From Yersinia hibernica (lineage in GTDB: Bacteria; Pseudomonadota; Gammaproteobacteria; Enterobacterales; Enterobacteriaceae), in NCBI RefSeq assembly GCF_004124235.1, contig NZ_CP032487.1, positions 2,666,001-2,730,000 of the forward strand: a DNA stretch of 64,000 nucleotides, given 5' to 3'. Positions 1 to 9,950 of this stretch are shown piece after piece. The notes beneath the pieces are model-generated. The model did no database searches. It saw nothing but the letters and a program-made list of their open reading frames with translations, and was not told the DNA's origin. Each line of letters begins with the position of its first letter. The first letter of the stretch is position 1. The translations under genes were made by a program, and so were the position numbers.

Positions 1-2779
1 GAGCTTGTTGTTGTTTCTGGTGTACGGAAATGTATCCAACTGCCGGCGAAGCGGACGCTGGGCGGCCTGCGTAACGCAAGGAGGCACCAAATGGAATCAC
101 TTCACGGAAATTGTGTTGGCTGCAATACCAAGCCCCTTGGTTCAGCGGCTCTTCCTGACACCAAACGAAATCATGCACATGAGCAAATTGTTCCAACACC
201 GCTTGCACCGCTTGATGTGGGAACGGATAAAGCTGCTCGATACGCACGATAGCAACATCGGTTTGCCCATTTTTGCGGCGCTGTTCCAGCAAATCATAAT
301 AAACTTTGCCAGAGCACATCACGACGCGTTTAACGCCTTTCGGATCCAGCTCGTCAATTTCACCAATCGCCGGCAAGAAGCTGCCATTAGCCAATTCATC
401 CAGTGATGATACCGCCAATGGATGACGCAACAATGACTTAGGTGACATGACCACCAGCGGACGGCGCATACCACGTAATGCCTGACGGCGAATCATGTGG
501 TAAACCTGTGCTGGTGTTGATGGGATACACACCTGCATATTTTGTTCGGCACAAAGTTGCAGATAGCGCTCCAGGCGAGCAGAGGAGTGCTCTGGACCTT
601 GCCCTTCATAACCGTGCGGCAACAACATGACCAAGCCACACATCCGGCCCCATTTCTGTTCGCCAGAACTGATAAATTGGTCAATAACAACTTGAGCGCC
701 GTTGGCAAAGTCACCGAACTGCGCTTCCCAGATAGTCAGAGTGCGCGGTTCTGCTGTAGCATAGCCATATTCAAACGCCAAAACAGCCTCTTCCGACAAC
801 ACTGAGTCCCATACCTGGAAATCACCTTGTCCACTGTGTACGTTAGCCAGCGGCACGTAAACTGAGCCATTTTTCTGGTTATGAATCACCGCGTGGCGAT
901 GGAAGAAAGTACCGCGCCCGGCATCTTCACCCGATAAACGAATCGGGATGCCCTCGTCGACCAAGGTGGCATAGGCCAATGTTTCCGCACCGCCCCAGTC
1001 AAATAGCTTCTCGCCGCTGGCCATCAAGGCGCGATCGCCATAGATTTTGGCAACCCGAGATTGCATTTCAATGGCTTCTGGCGCATGGCTGATACGGCGC
1101 GCCAGATCTTGCAGCCGCTTCATATCAACTTTGCTAGGATACTCTTCATCCCATTCATGGTTCAGATACGGTGACCAAGTAAAGGATTGCAGATTCATCG
1201 GACGCCATTCTTCCACGACACAATCGCCGTGATCCAGTGCATCGCGATACAGGTTGACCATTTCCGTGGCATCTTCCAGGCTGGCGATATTTTGCTCGGT
1301 CAGCTTGTCAGCATAGATTTTGCGCGGCGTCGGGTGTTTTTTGATCTTCTGATACATCACTGGCTGTGTTGCACTAGGCTCATCGGCTTCGTTATGCCCA
1401 TGGCGACGGTAGCAAACCAGGTCAATCATCACGTCACGTTTAAAGGTGTTACGGAAATCCAACGCCAGACGGGTAACAAACGCTACAGCTTCAGGATCAT
1501 CAGCATTCACGTGGAAAATCGGTGCCTGCACCATTTTAGCAATATCGGTACAGTATTGAGTCGAACGTGCATCCAGTGGATTCGAGGTGGTGAAACCAAT
1601 CTGGTTATTGATAACGATGCGCACTGTCCCGCCCACTTCATAGCCACGGGCCTGAGACATGTTCAAGGTTTCTTGTACGACACCCTGCCCAGCAATCGCC
1701 GCATCACCATGAATGGTGATTGGCAGCACCATATTGCTGCGCGCCTCATCTAAACGGTCACGACGAGCTCGCACTGAGCCAATAACAACTGGGCTGACAA
1801 TTTCTAGATGTGATGGGTTAAAGGCCAGCGCCAGGTGAACCAAGCCGCCTTCGGTTTCCACATCAGAAGAGAAACCTTGGTGATATTTAACATCACCCGT
1901 GCCTAAATGCTCTTTATGCTTGCCGGCGAATTCATCGAACAAATCTTCCGGCTTTTTACCCAACACGTTAATTAATACGTTCAAGCGGCCACGGTGCGCC
2001 ATTCCCAGAACCACTTCACGTGTTCCATTTTTACCGGCATGGCGAATCATTTCTTTCAGCATGGTGACCAGCGAATCGCCGCCCTCCAGAGAGAAACGCT
2101 TAGCACCAGGGAATTTGGCCCCTAAATAACGCTCCAAACCTTCAGCTGCAGTCAGTTCACTCAGGAAACGGCGCTTCTCTTCATCGCTGAATATGGGTTT
2201 CCCGACCACCGACTCAATACGCTGCTGGAGCCAACGTTTTTCTTCGGTGTTGGTGATGTGCATGTATTCAGCGCCAATAGAACCACAGTAGGTCTGTTTC
2301 AGAGCTGCATACAGGTCAGACAGCTTCATGGTTTCTTTGCCTATAGCAAAAGAACCGACATTGAAGGTGTTCTGGAAATCGGCTTCGGTCAGATGGTGAT
2401 AGGCAGGATCAAGGTCTGGAACAGACTCCTGCTTCCACAAACCGAGTGGGTCAAGGTTGGCATGTTGATGACCGCGGAAGCGGAAGGCGTTGATTAACTG
2501 CAACACCTTGACTTGCTTGGCATCATTTTCAGGATCGCTGATAGATGTGTTGTAACGAGAGGGATCCTTCGCCAAGCGACGGAAATACTCACGTGTTTGA
2601 GAGTGGAACTGATCAGGTTTTACACCCGTTGTAGGTAGTTGTAGAAAAATTGAACGCCAACTATCATCAACGGAACCAGGATCGGTTAAAAAGTCTTCAT
2701 AGAGCTGCTCTATGTAGGACTGGTTCGCGCCCGCCAGATAGGAGGAATCCAGCCAGGCCTTCATTGCGCCGTTCTGCAT
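1..2779 (-). CDS. sucA: 2-oxoglutarate dehydrogenase E1 component (SucA), 3' end cut off
   Basis: Thiamine-diphosphate E1 subunit of the cytoplasmic 2-oxoglutarate dehydrogenase complex, which decarboxylates 2-oxoglutarate in the TCA cycle and passes the succinyl group to SucB lipoyl. The reverse strand reads MQNGAMKAWLDSSYL at the N-terminus and continues for 926 codons to the window edge, where only the last few residues (after HQKQQQA) are missing; the family is about 933-935 aa. An in-frame ATG lies one codon upstream (2780-2782). I chose the inner ATG because the AGGG Shine-Dalgarno is about 6 nt from it and only 3 from the outer one. It follows sdhB by 230 nt on the same strand, as in the E. 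coli sdhCDAB-sucABCD transcription unit; sucB should lie just outside the window. Confidence 0.97.
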   Translation of the reverse strand, partial: MQNGAMKAWLDSSYLAGANQSYIEQLYEDFLTDPGSVDDSWRSIFLQLPTTGVKPDQFHSQTREYFRRLAKDPSRYNTSISDPENDAKQVKVLQLINAFRFRGHQHANLDPLGLWKQESVPDLDPAYHHLTEADFQNTFNVGSFAIGKETMKLSDLYAALKQTYCGSIGAEYMHITNTEEKRWLQQRIESVVGKPIFSDEEKRRFLSELTAAEGLERYLGAKFPGAKRFSLEGGDSLVTMLKEMIRHAGKNGTREVVLGMAHRGRLNVLINVLGKKPEDLFDEFAGKHKEHLGTGDVKYHQGFSSDVETEGGLVHLALAFNPSHLEIVSPVVIGSVRARRDRLDEARSNMVLPITIHGDAAIAGQGVVQETLNMSQARGYEVGGTVRIVINNQIGFTTSNPLDARSTQYCTDIAKMVQAPIFHVNADDPEAVAFVTRLALDFRNTFKRDVMIDLVCYRRHGHNEADEPSATQPVMYQKIKKHPTPRKIYADKLTEQNIASLEDATEMVNLYRDALDHGDCVVEEWRPMNLQSFTWSPYLNHEWDEEYPSKVDMKRLQDLARRISHAPEAIEMQSRVAKIYGDRALMASGEKLFDWGGAETLAYATLVDEGIPIRLSGEDAGRGTFFHRHAVIHNQKNGSVYVPLANVHSGQGDFQVWDSVLSEEAVLAFEYGYATAEPRTLTIWEAQFGDFANGAQVVIDQFISSGEQKWGRMCGLVMLLPHGYEGQGPEHSSARLERYLQLCAEQNMQVCIPSTPAQVYHMIRRQALRGMRRPLVVMSPKSLLRHPLAVSSLDELANGSFLPAIGEIDELDPKGVKRVVMCSGKVYYDLLEQRRKNGQTDVAIVRIEQLYPFPHQAVQAVLEQFAHVHDFVWCQEEPLNQGAWYCSQHNFREVIPFGASLRYAGRPASASPAVGYISVHQKQQQA

Positions 2780-3009
2780 CATGATCCCTTAAGCTTTGAA
2801 GCTTCAGTTTTCGCCGTGGTTAACATATACACCGTAATATCAACGGTTTGCCGTAAAAACGGTTCACTCGATGTGCTCAATGCACATTCTGTTATGGACC
2901 TTAACGGTCCCGTTCAAGGAACCTCTAAAAACTGACCGCTCGCCCGTTTTTAGAGATTCCCTACCTTATGTAACCCGGGAAACACATTCCCCGGGTTAAT
3001 AAACTCACA
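2780..3009 (-). other. sdhB-sucA intergenic region with two tandem hairpins
   Basis: This spacer holds two inverted repeats. Next to sdhB, a perfect 9-bp stem TAACCCGGG/CCCGGGTTA (about 2970-2999) encloses a 10-nt loop. Nearer sucA, CTCTAAAAAC (2923-2932) pairs with GTTTTTAGAG (2946-2955), extended by GGAA/TTCC after one mismatch. Neither is followed by a U-run on the minus strand, so they look like processing or stability elements, or partial attenuators, and not intrinsic terminators. Confidence 0.6.
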
Positions 3010-3726
3010 TCATGCACTACGTTGCAACAACATAGATTTAATGTGGCCAATGGCTTTGGTCGGGTTAAGGCCTTTAGGACAAACACTGACACAATTCATG
3101 ATGCTATGGCAGCGGAAAACACTAAAAGCGTCGTCCAGATCATCCAAACGTGCTGTTGTCTCAGTATCACGGCTGTCTATCAGGAAGCGATAGGCCGCCA
3201 GTAACCCTGCCGGGCCAACAAATTTATCCGGATTCCACCAGAATGACGGACAAGATGTTGAGCAACAGGCGCATAGGATGCATTCATACAGGCCATCCAG
3301 TTTTTCGCGCTGTTCCGGAGACTGTAAATGCTCACGTGCCGGCGGATTTTTGCCATCATTCAATAGGTAAGGTTTAATTTTCTCGTACTGAGTATAAAAC
3401 TGCCCCATATCGACCACTAAATCCCGCACCACCGGTAACCCCGGCAATGGGCGAATCACAATCTTTTTATTGCCCTTTTGCAATGCCGACACTGGCGTAA
3501 TACATGCCAAGCCATTTTTGCCATTCATATTCAAACCGTCAGAGCCACAAACCCCTTCACGGCATGAACGACGAAACGATAGCGTCGGATCTTTTTCTTT
3601 TAACTGGATAAGGGCATCCAGCAACATCATATCCCGACCTTCTTCCGCCTCTAACGTGTAATCCTGCATATGCGGCGCGTTATCGACATCCGGGTTGTAG
3701 CGATAAATTGAGAACTCAAGTTTCAT
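3010..3726 (-). CDS. sdhB: Succinate dehydrogenase iron-sulfur subunit SdhB
   Basis: Iron-sulfur subunit of respiratory complex II, carrying electrons from the SdhA flavin to membrane ubiquinone. The 238 aa match the family length. The N-terminal [2Fe-2S] ligands C55, C60 and C75 are present with Asp at position 63, as in E. coli. The C-terminal half has CILCACCSTSCP for the [4Fe-4S] cluster and CHSIMNCVSVCP for the [3Fe-4S] cluster. It is the last gene of sdhCDAB, 53 nt after sdhA, and precedes sucA. Start ATG is preceded by a GGAGGAAAAAG-type Shine-Dalgarno on the minus strand. Confidence 0.98.
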   Translation of the reverse strand: MKLEFSIYRYNPDVDNAPHMQDYTLEAEEGRDMMLLDALIQLKEKDPTLSFRRSCREGVCGSDGLNMNGKNGLACITPVSALQKGNKKIVIRPLPGLPVVRDLVVDMGQFYTQYEKIKPYLLNDGKNPPAREHLQSPEQREKLDGLYECILCACCSTSCPSFWWNPDKFVGPAGLLAAYRFLIDSRDTETTARLDDLDDAFSVFRCHSIMNCVSVCPKGLNPTKAIGHIKSMLLQRSA

Positions 3727-3779
3727 GACTTTTTCCTCCGCAACGGGTTAGGTTTCACCCTATCAACACAACACATGCC

Positions 3780-5546
3780 TTAGTAAGAACGCACTTTCGG
3801 CGGGAATGCCGCGCGTAGCTTAGGTTGCATGTTTACCTCACGGCGGGTCATGCTTTCAGTGCCTGGCAAATACAGCGAGTGACACAGCCAGTTCGCATCA
3901 TCACGTTCCGGGAAGTCAAAGCGGCTATGTGCGCCACGGCTTTCGGTACGGAAATTTGCAGACACTGCGGTGGAAAACGCCGTCTCCATCAAGTTATCCA
4001 ACTCCAGGCATTCAATACGCTGGGTATTGAACTCGCTAGAAGTGTCATCCAGGCGGGCATGGTGTAGACGTTCACGGATAGTTTTCAGCTCCTCCAACCC
4101 TTTAGCCATCGCGTCCCCCTCACGGAACACCGAGAAGTTATGCTGCATACAGGATTGTAATGCTTTACGGATTTCAACCGGATCTTCACCTGAACGGGTG
4201 TTATTCCAACGGTTCATACGATCCAAGGAAGCTTCAATGTCTGAATCACTGGCATCGCGGCTGGTACCCTGCTCCATCAATGACTCTTGCAGATGCATAC
4301 CGGCGGCACGACCAAATACCACCAAGTCTAGCAATGAGTTACCACCCAAGCGGTTTGCGCCATGGACGGAAACACAGGCAATTTCACCTACCGCAAACAG
4401 ACCAGGGATGACAACATCTTCACCCTTTTCATTGACGGTGATGGCCTGGCCGGTCACTTTGGTTGGAATTCCACCCATCATGTAATGGCACGTTGGGATA
4501 ACCGGAATAGGTTCTTTGATTGGGTCAACATGCGCAAAGGTACGAGATAGCTCAAGAATACCCGGCAGGCGGGACTCCAGCACATCTTTACCCAAGTGAT
4601 CCAATTTCAGTTTGGCATGAGGCCCCCACGGGCCATCACAACCGCGGCCTTCACGGATTTCAATCATAATGGAACGCGCAACAACATCACGACCCGCCAA
4701 ATCTTTGGCGTTCGGAGCATAACGTTCCATAAAGCGCTCACCGTGTTTATTCAGCAGATAACCGCCCTCACCACGACAGCCCTCGGTGACCAATACACCC
4801 GCCCCGGCAATGCCGGTCGGGTGGAACTGCCACATTTCCATGTCCTGCACCGGAACGCCGGCACGCAAGGCCATACCTACCCCGTCGCCGGTATTAATGT
4901 GCGCATTGGTAGTTGATTGATAAATACGCCCAGCACCACCGGTCGCCAGCACCGTGGCGCTTGCTTTAAAATAAACTACTTCACCGGTTTCAATGCAGAT
5001 GGCAGTACAGCCGACAAAAGCGCCGTCCTGATTCTTCACTAAATCCAGCGCATACCATTCGGAGAAAATGGTAGTGTGATTTTTTAGATTTTGCTGATAA
5101 AGGGTGTGTAGCAGCGCATGCCCGGTACGATCGGCTGCTGCCGCAGTACGCGCCGCTTGCTCGCCACCAAAGTTGAGTGACTGCCCACCGAATGGCCGCT
5201 GATAAATGCTGCCATCTTCTAAGCGCGAAAACGGCAAACCCATGTGTTCCAGCTCAAGCACCGCTTCAGGGCCAGTTTTACACATATACTCGATGGCATC
5301 CTGGTCACCGATATAGTCGGAACCCTTTACCGTGTCATACATGTGCCATTCCCAGTTATCTTCATGGGTATTGCCCAATGCGACCGTGATGCCACCTTGC
5401 GCAGATACGGTATGAGAACGGGTTGGAAATACTTTCGATATCAGGGCACAAGACAGCCCCATTTGTGAAATTTGCAGTGCTGCGCGCATACCCGCACCAC
5501 CCGCACCGATAACAACAGCATCAAACTCTCTGACTGGCAGTTTCAT
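3780..5546 (-). CDS. sdhA: Succinate dehydrogenase flavoprotein subunit SdhA
   Basis: Catalytic flavoprotein of complex II, oxidising succinate to fumarate at the inner face of the cytoplasmic membrane. At 588 aa it has the expected length. The Rossmann GAGGAGM motif is at residues 14-20 and the covalent FAD attachment His lies at residue 45 in [17 protein letters not shown] and the C-terminal [10 protein letters not shown] motif of the fumarate reductase/succinate dehydrogenase family are intact. It directly abuts sdhD (0 nt between stop and start), so translational coupling is likely. Confidence 0.98.
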   Translation of the reverse strand: MKLPVREFDAVVIGAGGAGMRAALQISQMGLSCALISKVFPTRSHTVSAQGGITVALGNTHEDNWEWHMYDTVKGSDYIGDQDAIEYMCKTGPEAVLELEHMGLPFSRLEDGSIYQRPFGGQSLNFGGEQAARTAAAADRTGHALLHTLYQQNLKNHTTIFSEWYALDLVKNQDGAFVGCTAICIETGEVVYFKASATVLATGGAGRIYQSTTNAHINTGDGVGMALRAGVPVQDMEMWQFHPTGIAGAGVLVTEGCRGEGGYLLNKHGERFMERYAPNAKDLAGRDVVARSIMIEIREGRGCDGPWGPHAKLKLDHLGKDVLESRLPGILELSRTFAHVDPIKEPIPVIPTCHYMMGGIPTKVTGQAITVNEKGEDVVIPGLFAVGEIACVSVHGANRLGGNSLLDLVVFGRAAGMHLQESLMEQGTSRDASDSDIEASLDRMNRWNNTRSGEDPVEIRKALQSCMQHNFSVFREGDAMAKGLEELKTIRERLHHARLDDTSSEFNTQRIECLELDNLMETAFSTAVSANFRTESRGAHSRFDFPERDDANWLCHSLYLPGTESMTRREVNMQPKLRAAFPPKVRSY

Positions 5547-5894
5547 TTAAGCACCCCACACCACAATTGTTCCATACAATAGGTAGACCAGCAGCGTAAT
5601 CACCACGGCCAGTTGTAACACCAGTCGTACCGCTAGCGGCTTGATATAGTCCGTTAATACCTGCCACAGACCAATCCAGGCATGAGCCAGAATCGACAGC
5701 AAGGTCAGCAGGGTAAATACTTTTGTGATGTGCGAAGCAAAGAAGCCACGCCAGATTTCGTAGGTAATGTCTGGGACAATGACAACAAAGCCCAGAATAT
5801 AGAGAACATACAGAGTGATGACGATCGCAGAAGCACGTAGTAACAGCCAGTCGTGTACTCCATTACGCCCTAACGCAGAAGCATTGCTTACCAT
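5547..5894 (-). CDS. sdhD: Succinate dehydrogenase membrane anchor SdhD
   Basis: Small membrane anchor of complex II, 115 aa with three hydrophobic helices. It supplies the heme b ligand H71 and the quinone-site pair D82-Y83, all present. A longer in-frame ORF reaches further upstream, but family length and the [12 protein letters not shown] start place the true ATG here. It overlaps the 3' end of sdhC by 7 nt, the usual coupled arrangement. Confidence 0.95.
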   Translation of the reverse strand: MVSNASALGRNGVHDWLLLRASAIVITLYVLYILGFVVIVPDITYEIWRGFFASHITKVFTLLTLLSILAHAWIGLWQVLTDYIKPLAVRLVLQLAVVITLLVYLLYGTIVVWGA

Positions 5895-6277
5895 ACCAGG
5901 ACTCCAGCTAAAACTGACAGCACCAAGGTTAACACCATTGCTACTTGGGCGGAGCGGGTCCCCGCGGCCAAGCTCTCTTCGATATAGCCGAAATCCATTA
6001 ACAAGTGACGGATGCCACCGCAAATGTGATAGGCCAGCGCAGTGAGTATTCCCCAGAAGATGAATTTAACAAAAAAGCTATTCATGACAGCCGCCGCTTG
6101 CATGAATCCTTCTTGCGAGGAGACAGACAAACCTAACAGCCAAAGGAGGATACCAACGGCAACGAAAGTTATTACGCCAGAGACTCGGTGTAAAATGGAC
6201 GCTATCGCAGTAACAGGAAATCGAATCGTTTGCAGATCCAAATTGACAGGTCTTTGTTTTTTCACGGTTTTGCCCAC
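5888..6277 (-). CDS. sdhC: Succinate dehydrogenase cytochrome b556 subunit SdhC
   Basis: Membrane anchor of complex II, 129 aa with three transmembrane helices. The quinone-site residues S27 and R31 (ASILHRVSG) and heme ligand H84 ([10 protein letters not shown]) are present. The start is GTG, within [14 protein letters not shown]; the conserved [17 protein letters not shown] block begins four codons later. It is the first gene of sdhCDAB, with a leader of about 160 nt from the promoter I place at 6446-6474. Confidence 0.95.
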   Translation of the reverse strand: MGKTVKKQRPVNLDLQTIRFPVTAIASILHRVSGVITFVAVGILLWLLGLSVSSQEGFMQAAAVMNSFFVKFIFWGILTALAYHICGGIRHLLMDFGYIEESLAAGTRSAQVAMVLTLVLSVLAGVLVW

Positions 6278-6445
6278 ACAGCTCTTATTATTTTCCTTCC
6301 TCCGGGCCTGGGTGGGGATCAGACAGCGTTAAGAGCCGAAACCCTTCACACCGCACACTTAAACATAACATCCTGCATGCTTAAATGACGTGTTTGATAT
6401 AACGCTGGGTGCTCCTACTTCAGGGTAATCCGGAGACCTGGCGGC

Positions 6446-6474
6446 AGTATAGGGGGTTCACATTCTTATTACAA
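6446..6474 (-). promoter_or_regulatory. Predicted sigma-70 promoter of sdhCDAB
   Basis: On the minus strand TTGTAA (-35, 6469-6474) and TATACT (-10, 6446-6451) are separated by 17 nt. Transcription would start near 6439. Both hexamers are good matches and the position fits the sdh leader. Confidence 0.6.
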
Positions 6475-6511
6475 TTCCCACACAAACTGATTGGTAACAT
6501 TTCCCCTGAAC

Positions 6512-6527
6512 AGTGATTAGGATCACG
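6512..6527. promoter_or_regulatory. CRP-like site between sdhC and gltA
   Basis: The core is GTGA-TTAGGA-TCAC, a perfect dyad with the CRP N6 spacing. Its centre is about 80 bp from the predicted sdh start and about 78 bp from the predicted gltA start, suitable for CRP action at either promoter. CRP activation of sdh is established in E. coli; action here is inferred. Confidence 0.5.
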
Positions 6528-6561
6528 ATTTACACAATTTATATAAAATTAATTATCTGAT

Positions 6562-6591
6562 TTGACAAAGAATAAACATTTCCATTACAAC
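6562..6591 (+). promoter_or_regulatory. Candidate gltA promoter
   Basis: A perfect TTGACA (6562-6567) is followed after 18 nt by TACAAC (6586-6591). It lies about 335 nt before the gltA start, comparable to the distal gltA promoter of E. coli. The -10 match is only 4 of 6. Confidence 0.4.
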
Positions 6592-6925
6592 TAGGGTAGA
6601 AATAAGCCCTATGATGCACTAAAGGTCTGCGGATACACTTCCCCATAAGCTTAAGTTATGCAACAGTGTACTGAGTCAATATCCCCATAGATATCGTAGG
6701 CAATGAACCATAAACTATAAGCATCTGACAAATCGTTAACAACTTTGTAACGTCGCCATCAATCTAACCCTTCGGATTGCAGGCCGCATTGGCGAGACAC
6801 TCTGTACCCTAAATCATGTTGTTACAGTGAATAAAACAGAGCAGTGCTGATGAGAAGATGGCCCCCGGGCCTCTAAGACATTTCAGTTGTTAGGGGTTTT
6901 AAAATAAGCGCTAAGGAGACTGTAA

Positions 6926-8209
6926 ATGGCTGACAAAAAAGCGACGCTGAATCTGACAGGCGAAGCTGCGATCGAACTGGGGGTTCTATCCCCAACTCTC
7001 GGCACTGACGTGATCGACGTCCGCACCTTAGGTTCCAAAGGGTATTTTACCTATGACCCCGGGTTTACCTCTACCGCATCCTGCGAATCAAAAATCACGT
7101 TTATCGACGGTGATGAAGGGATCCTACTGCACCGTGGCTATCCTATTGATCAATTAGCAAAAAATTCTACTTATCTGGAAGTTTGCTACATTCTTTTATA
7201 CGGCGAAACCCCCACCGCTGAAGAATATGAAACCTTCAAAGCAACAGTGACCCGCCACACCATGATCCACGAGCAGATAACCAGTCTGTTCCGCGGATTC
7301 CGCCGTGACTCACATCCGATGGCGGTATTATGTGGGGTGACAGGCGCGCTGGCGGCTTTCTACCACGATGCGCTGGATGTCAATAACGAGCGGCATCGTG
7401 AAATCACCGCCTTCCGTCTGCTGTCCAAAATGCCGACGGTCGCCGCGATGTGTTACAAATATTCCATCGGCCAGCCGTTTGTGTATCCGCGCAATGACCT
7501 GTCCTATGCCGGCAACTTCCTGCGCATGATGTTCTCTACCCCTTGCGAGGAATATGAAGTTAACCCGGTACTGGAACGCGCGATGGATCGTATTTTCATC
7601 CTGCACGCCGACCATGAGCAAAACGCCTCAACCTCTACCGTGCGTACTGCCGGTTCTTCTGGTGCGAACCCATTTGCTTGTATCGCCGCAGGTATTGCAT
7701 CCCTGTGGGGCCCTGCCCATGGTGGTGCAAACGAAGCTTGCTTGAAGATGCTGGAAGAGATTAAAACCGTTGAGCACATTCCAGAATTCATCCGCCGCGC
7801 GAAAGATAAAAACGATTCGTTCCGCTTGATGGGCTTCGGGCACCGTGTGTATAAAAACCACGACCCGCGCGCCACTGTCATGCGCGAAACCTGCCATGAA
7901 GTATTGAAAGAGTTAAAACTGGAAGACGATCTGCTGAAAGTGGCGATGGAGTTGGAGCATATTGCGCTGAATGACCCTTACTTCATCGAGAGAAAGTTAT
8001 ATCCAAACGTCGATTTCTATTCAGGTATCATCCTGAAAGCACTGGGTATTCCGTCCTCCATGTTCACCGTCATCTTCGCCATCGCCCGCACCATCGGCTG
8101 GATTGCTCACTGGAATGAAATGCACGATGACGGCATCAAAATTGCCCGTCCGCGTCAGCTTTACACCGGTTATGCCGAACGTGATTTTAAGAGCCAATTG
8201 AAGAAATAA
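6926..8209 (+). CDS. gltA: Citrate synthase GltA (hexameric, NADH-sensitive type)
   Basis: Condenses oxaloacetate and acetyl-CoA to citrate, the entry step of the TCA cycle. The 427-aa protein has the N-terminal extension of the Gram-negative type II enzyme ([20 protein letters not shown]) and the family motif [14 protein letters not shown] with a catalytic His; the catalytic Asp is in PNVDFYSG. Shine-Dalgarno AAGGAG lies 7 nt before ATG. It is monocistronic with a strong terminator downstream and is divergent from sdhCDAB. Confidence 0.98.
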   Translation: MADKKATLNLTGEAAIELGVLSPTLGTDVIDVRTLGSKGYFTYDPGFTSTASCESKITFIDGDEGILLHRGYPIDQLAKNSTYLEVCYILLYGETPTAEEYETFKATVTRHTMIHEQITSLFRGFRRDSHPMAVLCGVTGALAAFYHDALDVNNERHREITAFRLLSKMPTVAAMCYKYSIGQPFVYPRNDLSYAGNFLRMMFSTPCEEYEVNPVLERAMDRIFILHADHEQNASTSTVRTAGSSGANPFACIAAGIASLWGPAHGGANEACLKMLEEIKTVEHIPEFIRRAKDKNDSFRLMGFGHRVYKNHDPRATVMRETCHEVLKELKLEDDLLKVAMELEHIALNDPYFIERKLYPNVDFYSGIILKALGIPSSMFTVIFAIARTIGWIAHWNEMHDDGIKIARPRQLYTGYAERDFKSQLKK

Positions 8210-8236
8210 GCCAATTTAGTCTGCTGCTTAATTCGC

Positions 8237-8266
8237 AAAACGCCACCTTCTTGGTGGCGTTTTTTA
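8237..8266 (+). terminator. Terminator of gltA, probably bidirectional
   Basis: CGCCACC (8241-8247) and GGTGGCG (8253-8259) form a perfect stem with a 5-nt loop, followed by a T-run on the plus strand. Four A residues precede the stem, so it can also end the converging pcp operon on the minus strand. Confidence 0.85.
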
Positions 8267-8274
8267 TTTTAAAA

Positions 8275-8922
8275 TCAGTGGATTGCGCCACCAGAAATAT
8301 GCAAATCATGATCAATTTGCAATGCAATCGAGATTGCCAATTCCAATGCTATCATCACAGAGTGCTCTGACATACTTGGCGCTCCGGGGTGATTGACTGC
8401 TTGTTCCGGTAAATAAGGGATATGAATAAAACCGCCCTTAACTTCGTCATTAACCTGATGTAACCGATGCAATAACCCATACATAACATGGTTACAAACA
8501 TAGGTTCCGGCCGTCTGGGACACCGACGCAGGGATACCGGCCTCGCGAATAGCCTGCACCATGGCCTTGATAGGCAAACGGGTAAAGTAAGCCGCGGGGC
8601 CATCTTCTACAATTGGCTGGTCTACAGGCTGATTACCCAGATTATCCGCAATGCGGGCATCATCGATATTAATCGCCACCCGTTCGAGACTAATATCAGC
8701 CCGCCCACCCGCCTGACCAATGGCCAGCACCAGTACCGGCTGAATATCATCCATAGCGGCATTCAAAGCGGTCAATGCTGCGCCAAAAGCACAAGGTAAC
8801 TGACGGGCGACCACTTTGACGCCACCGAGCATCAGGTCATTAAGTTTTTTGACCACTTCCCAAGAGGGATTCACTCTTTCGCCGTCAAAGGGCTCAAACC
8901 CGGTGATTAATACACTTCTCAT
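8275..8922 (-). CDS. pcp: Pyrrolidone-carboxylate peptidase (pyroglutamyl peptidase I)
   Basis: Cytoplasmic cysteine peptidase (family C15) that removes N-terminal pyroglutamate from peptides. The 215-aa protein keeps the catalytic triad E80 (ISLERVAIN), C143 (GTYVCNH) and H167 (FIHIPY), and the start [17 protein letters not shown] is typical. It is last in a minus-strand cluster with DUF979, DUF969 and pxpABC, 8 nt after DUF979, so its free 5-oxoproline product can be used by PxpABC. E. coli K-12 lacks pcp at this position. Confidence 0.95.
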   Translation of the reverse strand: MRSVLITGFEPFDGERVNPSWEVVKKLNDLMLGGVKVVARQLPCAFGAALTALNAAMDDIQPVLVLAIGQAGGRADISLERVAINIDDARIADNLGNQPVDQPIVEDGPAAYFTRLPIKAMVQAIREAGIPASVSQTAGTYVCNHVMYGLLHRLHQVNDEVKGGFIHIPYLPEQAVNHPGAPSMSEHSVMIALELAISIALQIDHDLHISGGAIH

Positions 8923-8930
8923 CGCCCCTC

Positions 8931-9950
8931 CTAGAGAAACATCAGGAAATAAAGTAAAAATACGTTAACAATCAAAAGAGTCAGCCCAGTTGGGATCTGA
9001 ACTTTGATAACCGCATGTTTGTCCGGCAGCTCCAATAATGCAGCCGGAACAATGTTAAAGTTGGCGGCCATGGGGGTCATTAGAGTACCGCAGTAGCCAG
9101 AGAACATGCCGATAGCCGCCATAACTGCCGGGTTACCACCATGCTGCAACACCAAAATGGGGATACCAATACCGGCGGTGACGATCGGGAAAGCTGCAAA
9201 GGCATTCCCCATGATCATGGTTAACACCGCCATGCCAATAGCATAGACAGCCACGGCAATAAAGCGATGATTTACCGCCAGATATTCCTGCGTCAAATGG
9301 GCAATCGCCGTGCCAACACCGGCGGAGGTAAACAACAGGCCAAGAGTCGCCAAAATCTGCGGCAAGATAAATGCCCAGCCAATAGAATCCAACAGACGCC
9401 GAGCTTCCTGCACCGGTTGCGCAGCAGTTTCGCGGGTCATCACCACCGCAATCAGCAAGCCCAGCACACAGCCGACAGTCATTGAGAATAAGGTCACCAA
9501 AGTGGCATGGTTGCCGCTACCAAATAACCACAGATCCAGCGCAGGAATATTATTAAACAGCAGTACGCCGATAACCGTCACGATCGGAATAGTCAGTGCG
9601 GGAATAAACAGCTTGTTCCCCAGGCGCTTAGCGCTCACTTCGCGTTCTTGCTCAGTACGCTGATGATAACTGCCCAGTTTTACCCCGCCAAAACCGGCGA
9701 TTAACGCCATGATGATGACCACCACGCCGACCGCGATATGTAGAATCCGTTTCTCATCCGGCCCCTCACCCGCCAATGTGTTAGCCAGGCGGTAAGTCCA
9801 GTCTCCGACCAGGAAAATCAGGCCGTACAACCCCCAAAATAACCCGGTGGTGATGCGGCGCGGGTTGGCTTTATCTCGAAATGACATTCCGGCCACTATC
9901 AGTAAAACGACGCCAGCCAACCAGTATAAATATTGCTGTTGAAAAATCAT
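8931..9950 (-). CDS. DUF979 membrane protein, probable 5-oxoproline transporter subunit
   Basis: A 339-aa polytopic protein with about nine to ten hydrophobic segments, starting [17 protein letters not shown] and ending in a hydrophobic helix. Glycine-rich [17 protein letters not shown] near the C-terminus resembles a re-entrant transport motif. The sequence matches my memory of the DUF979 family, which is almost always paired with DUF969. The start overlaps the end of the DUF969 gene by 4 nt. Position between pxpA and pcp points to import of pyroglutamate or a pyroglutamyl compound; this is inferred from context and not from the sequence alone. Confidence 0.8.
   Translation of the reverse strand: MIFQQQYLYWLAGVVLLIVAGMSFRDKANPRRITTGLFWGLYGLIFLVGDWTYRLANTLAGEGPDEKRILHIAVGVVVIIMALIAGFGGVKLGSYHQRTEQEREVSAKRLGNKLFIPALTIPIVTVIGVLLFNNIPALDLWLFGSGNHATLVTLFSMTVGCVLGLLIAVVMTRETAAQPVQEARRLLDSIGWAFILPQILATLGLLFTSAGVGTAIAHLTQEYLAVNHRFIAVAVYAIGMAVLTMIMGNAFAAFPIVTAGIGIPILVLQHGGNPAVMAAIGMFSGYCGTLMTPMAANFNIVPAALLELPDKHAVIKVQIPTGLTLLIVNVFLLYFLMFL

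Larger units (their letters stand above)
6278..6925. promoter_or_regulatory. Divergent sdhC-gltA control region
   Basis: A 648-nt AT-rich region with no convincing gene separates the divergent sdhC and gltA. It holds a minus-strand promoter for sdh, a plus-strand candidate for gltA and one CRP-like dyad between them, listed separately. In E. coli this region is controlled by ArcA, CRP and Fnr; I did not try to place ArcA sites. The gltA start is preceded by AAGGAG. Confidence 0.7.
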
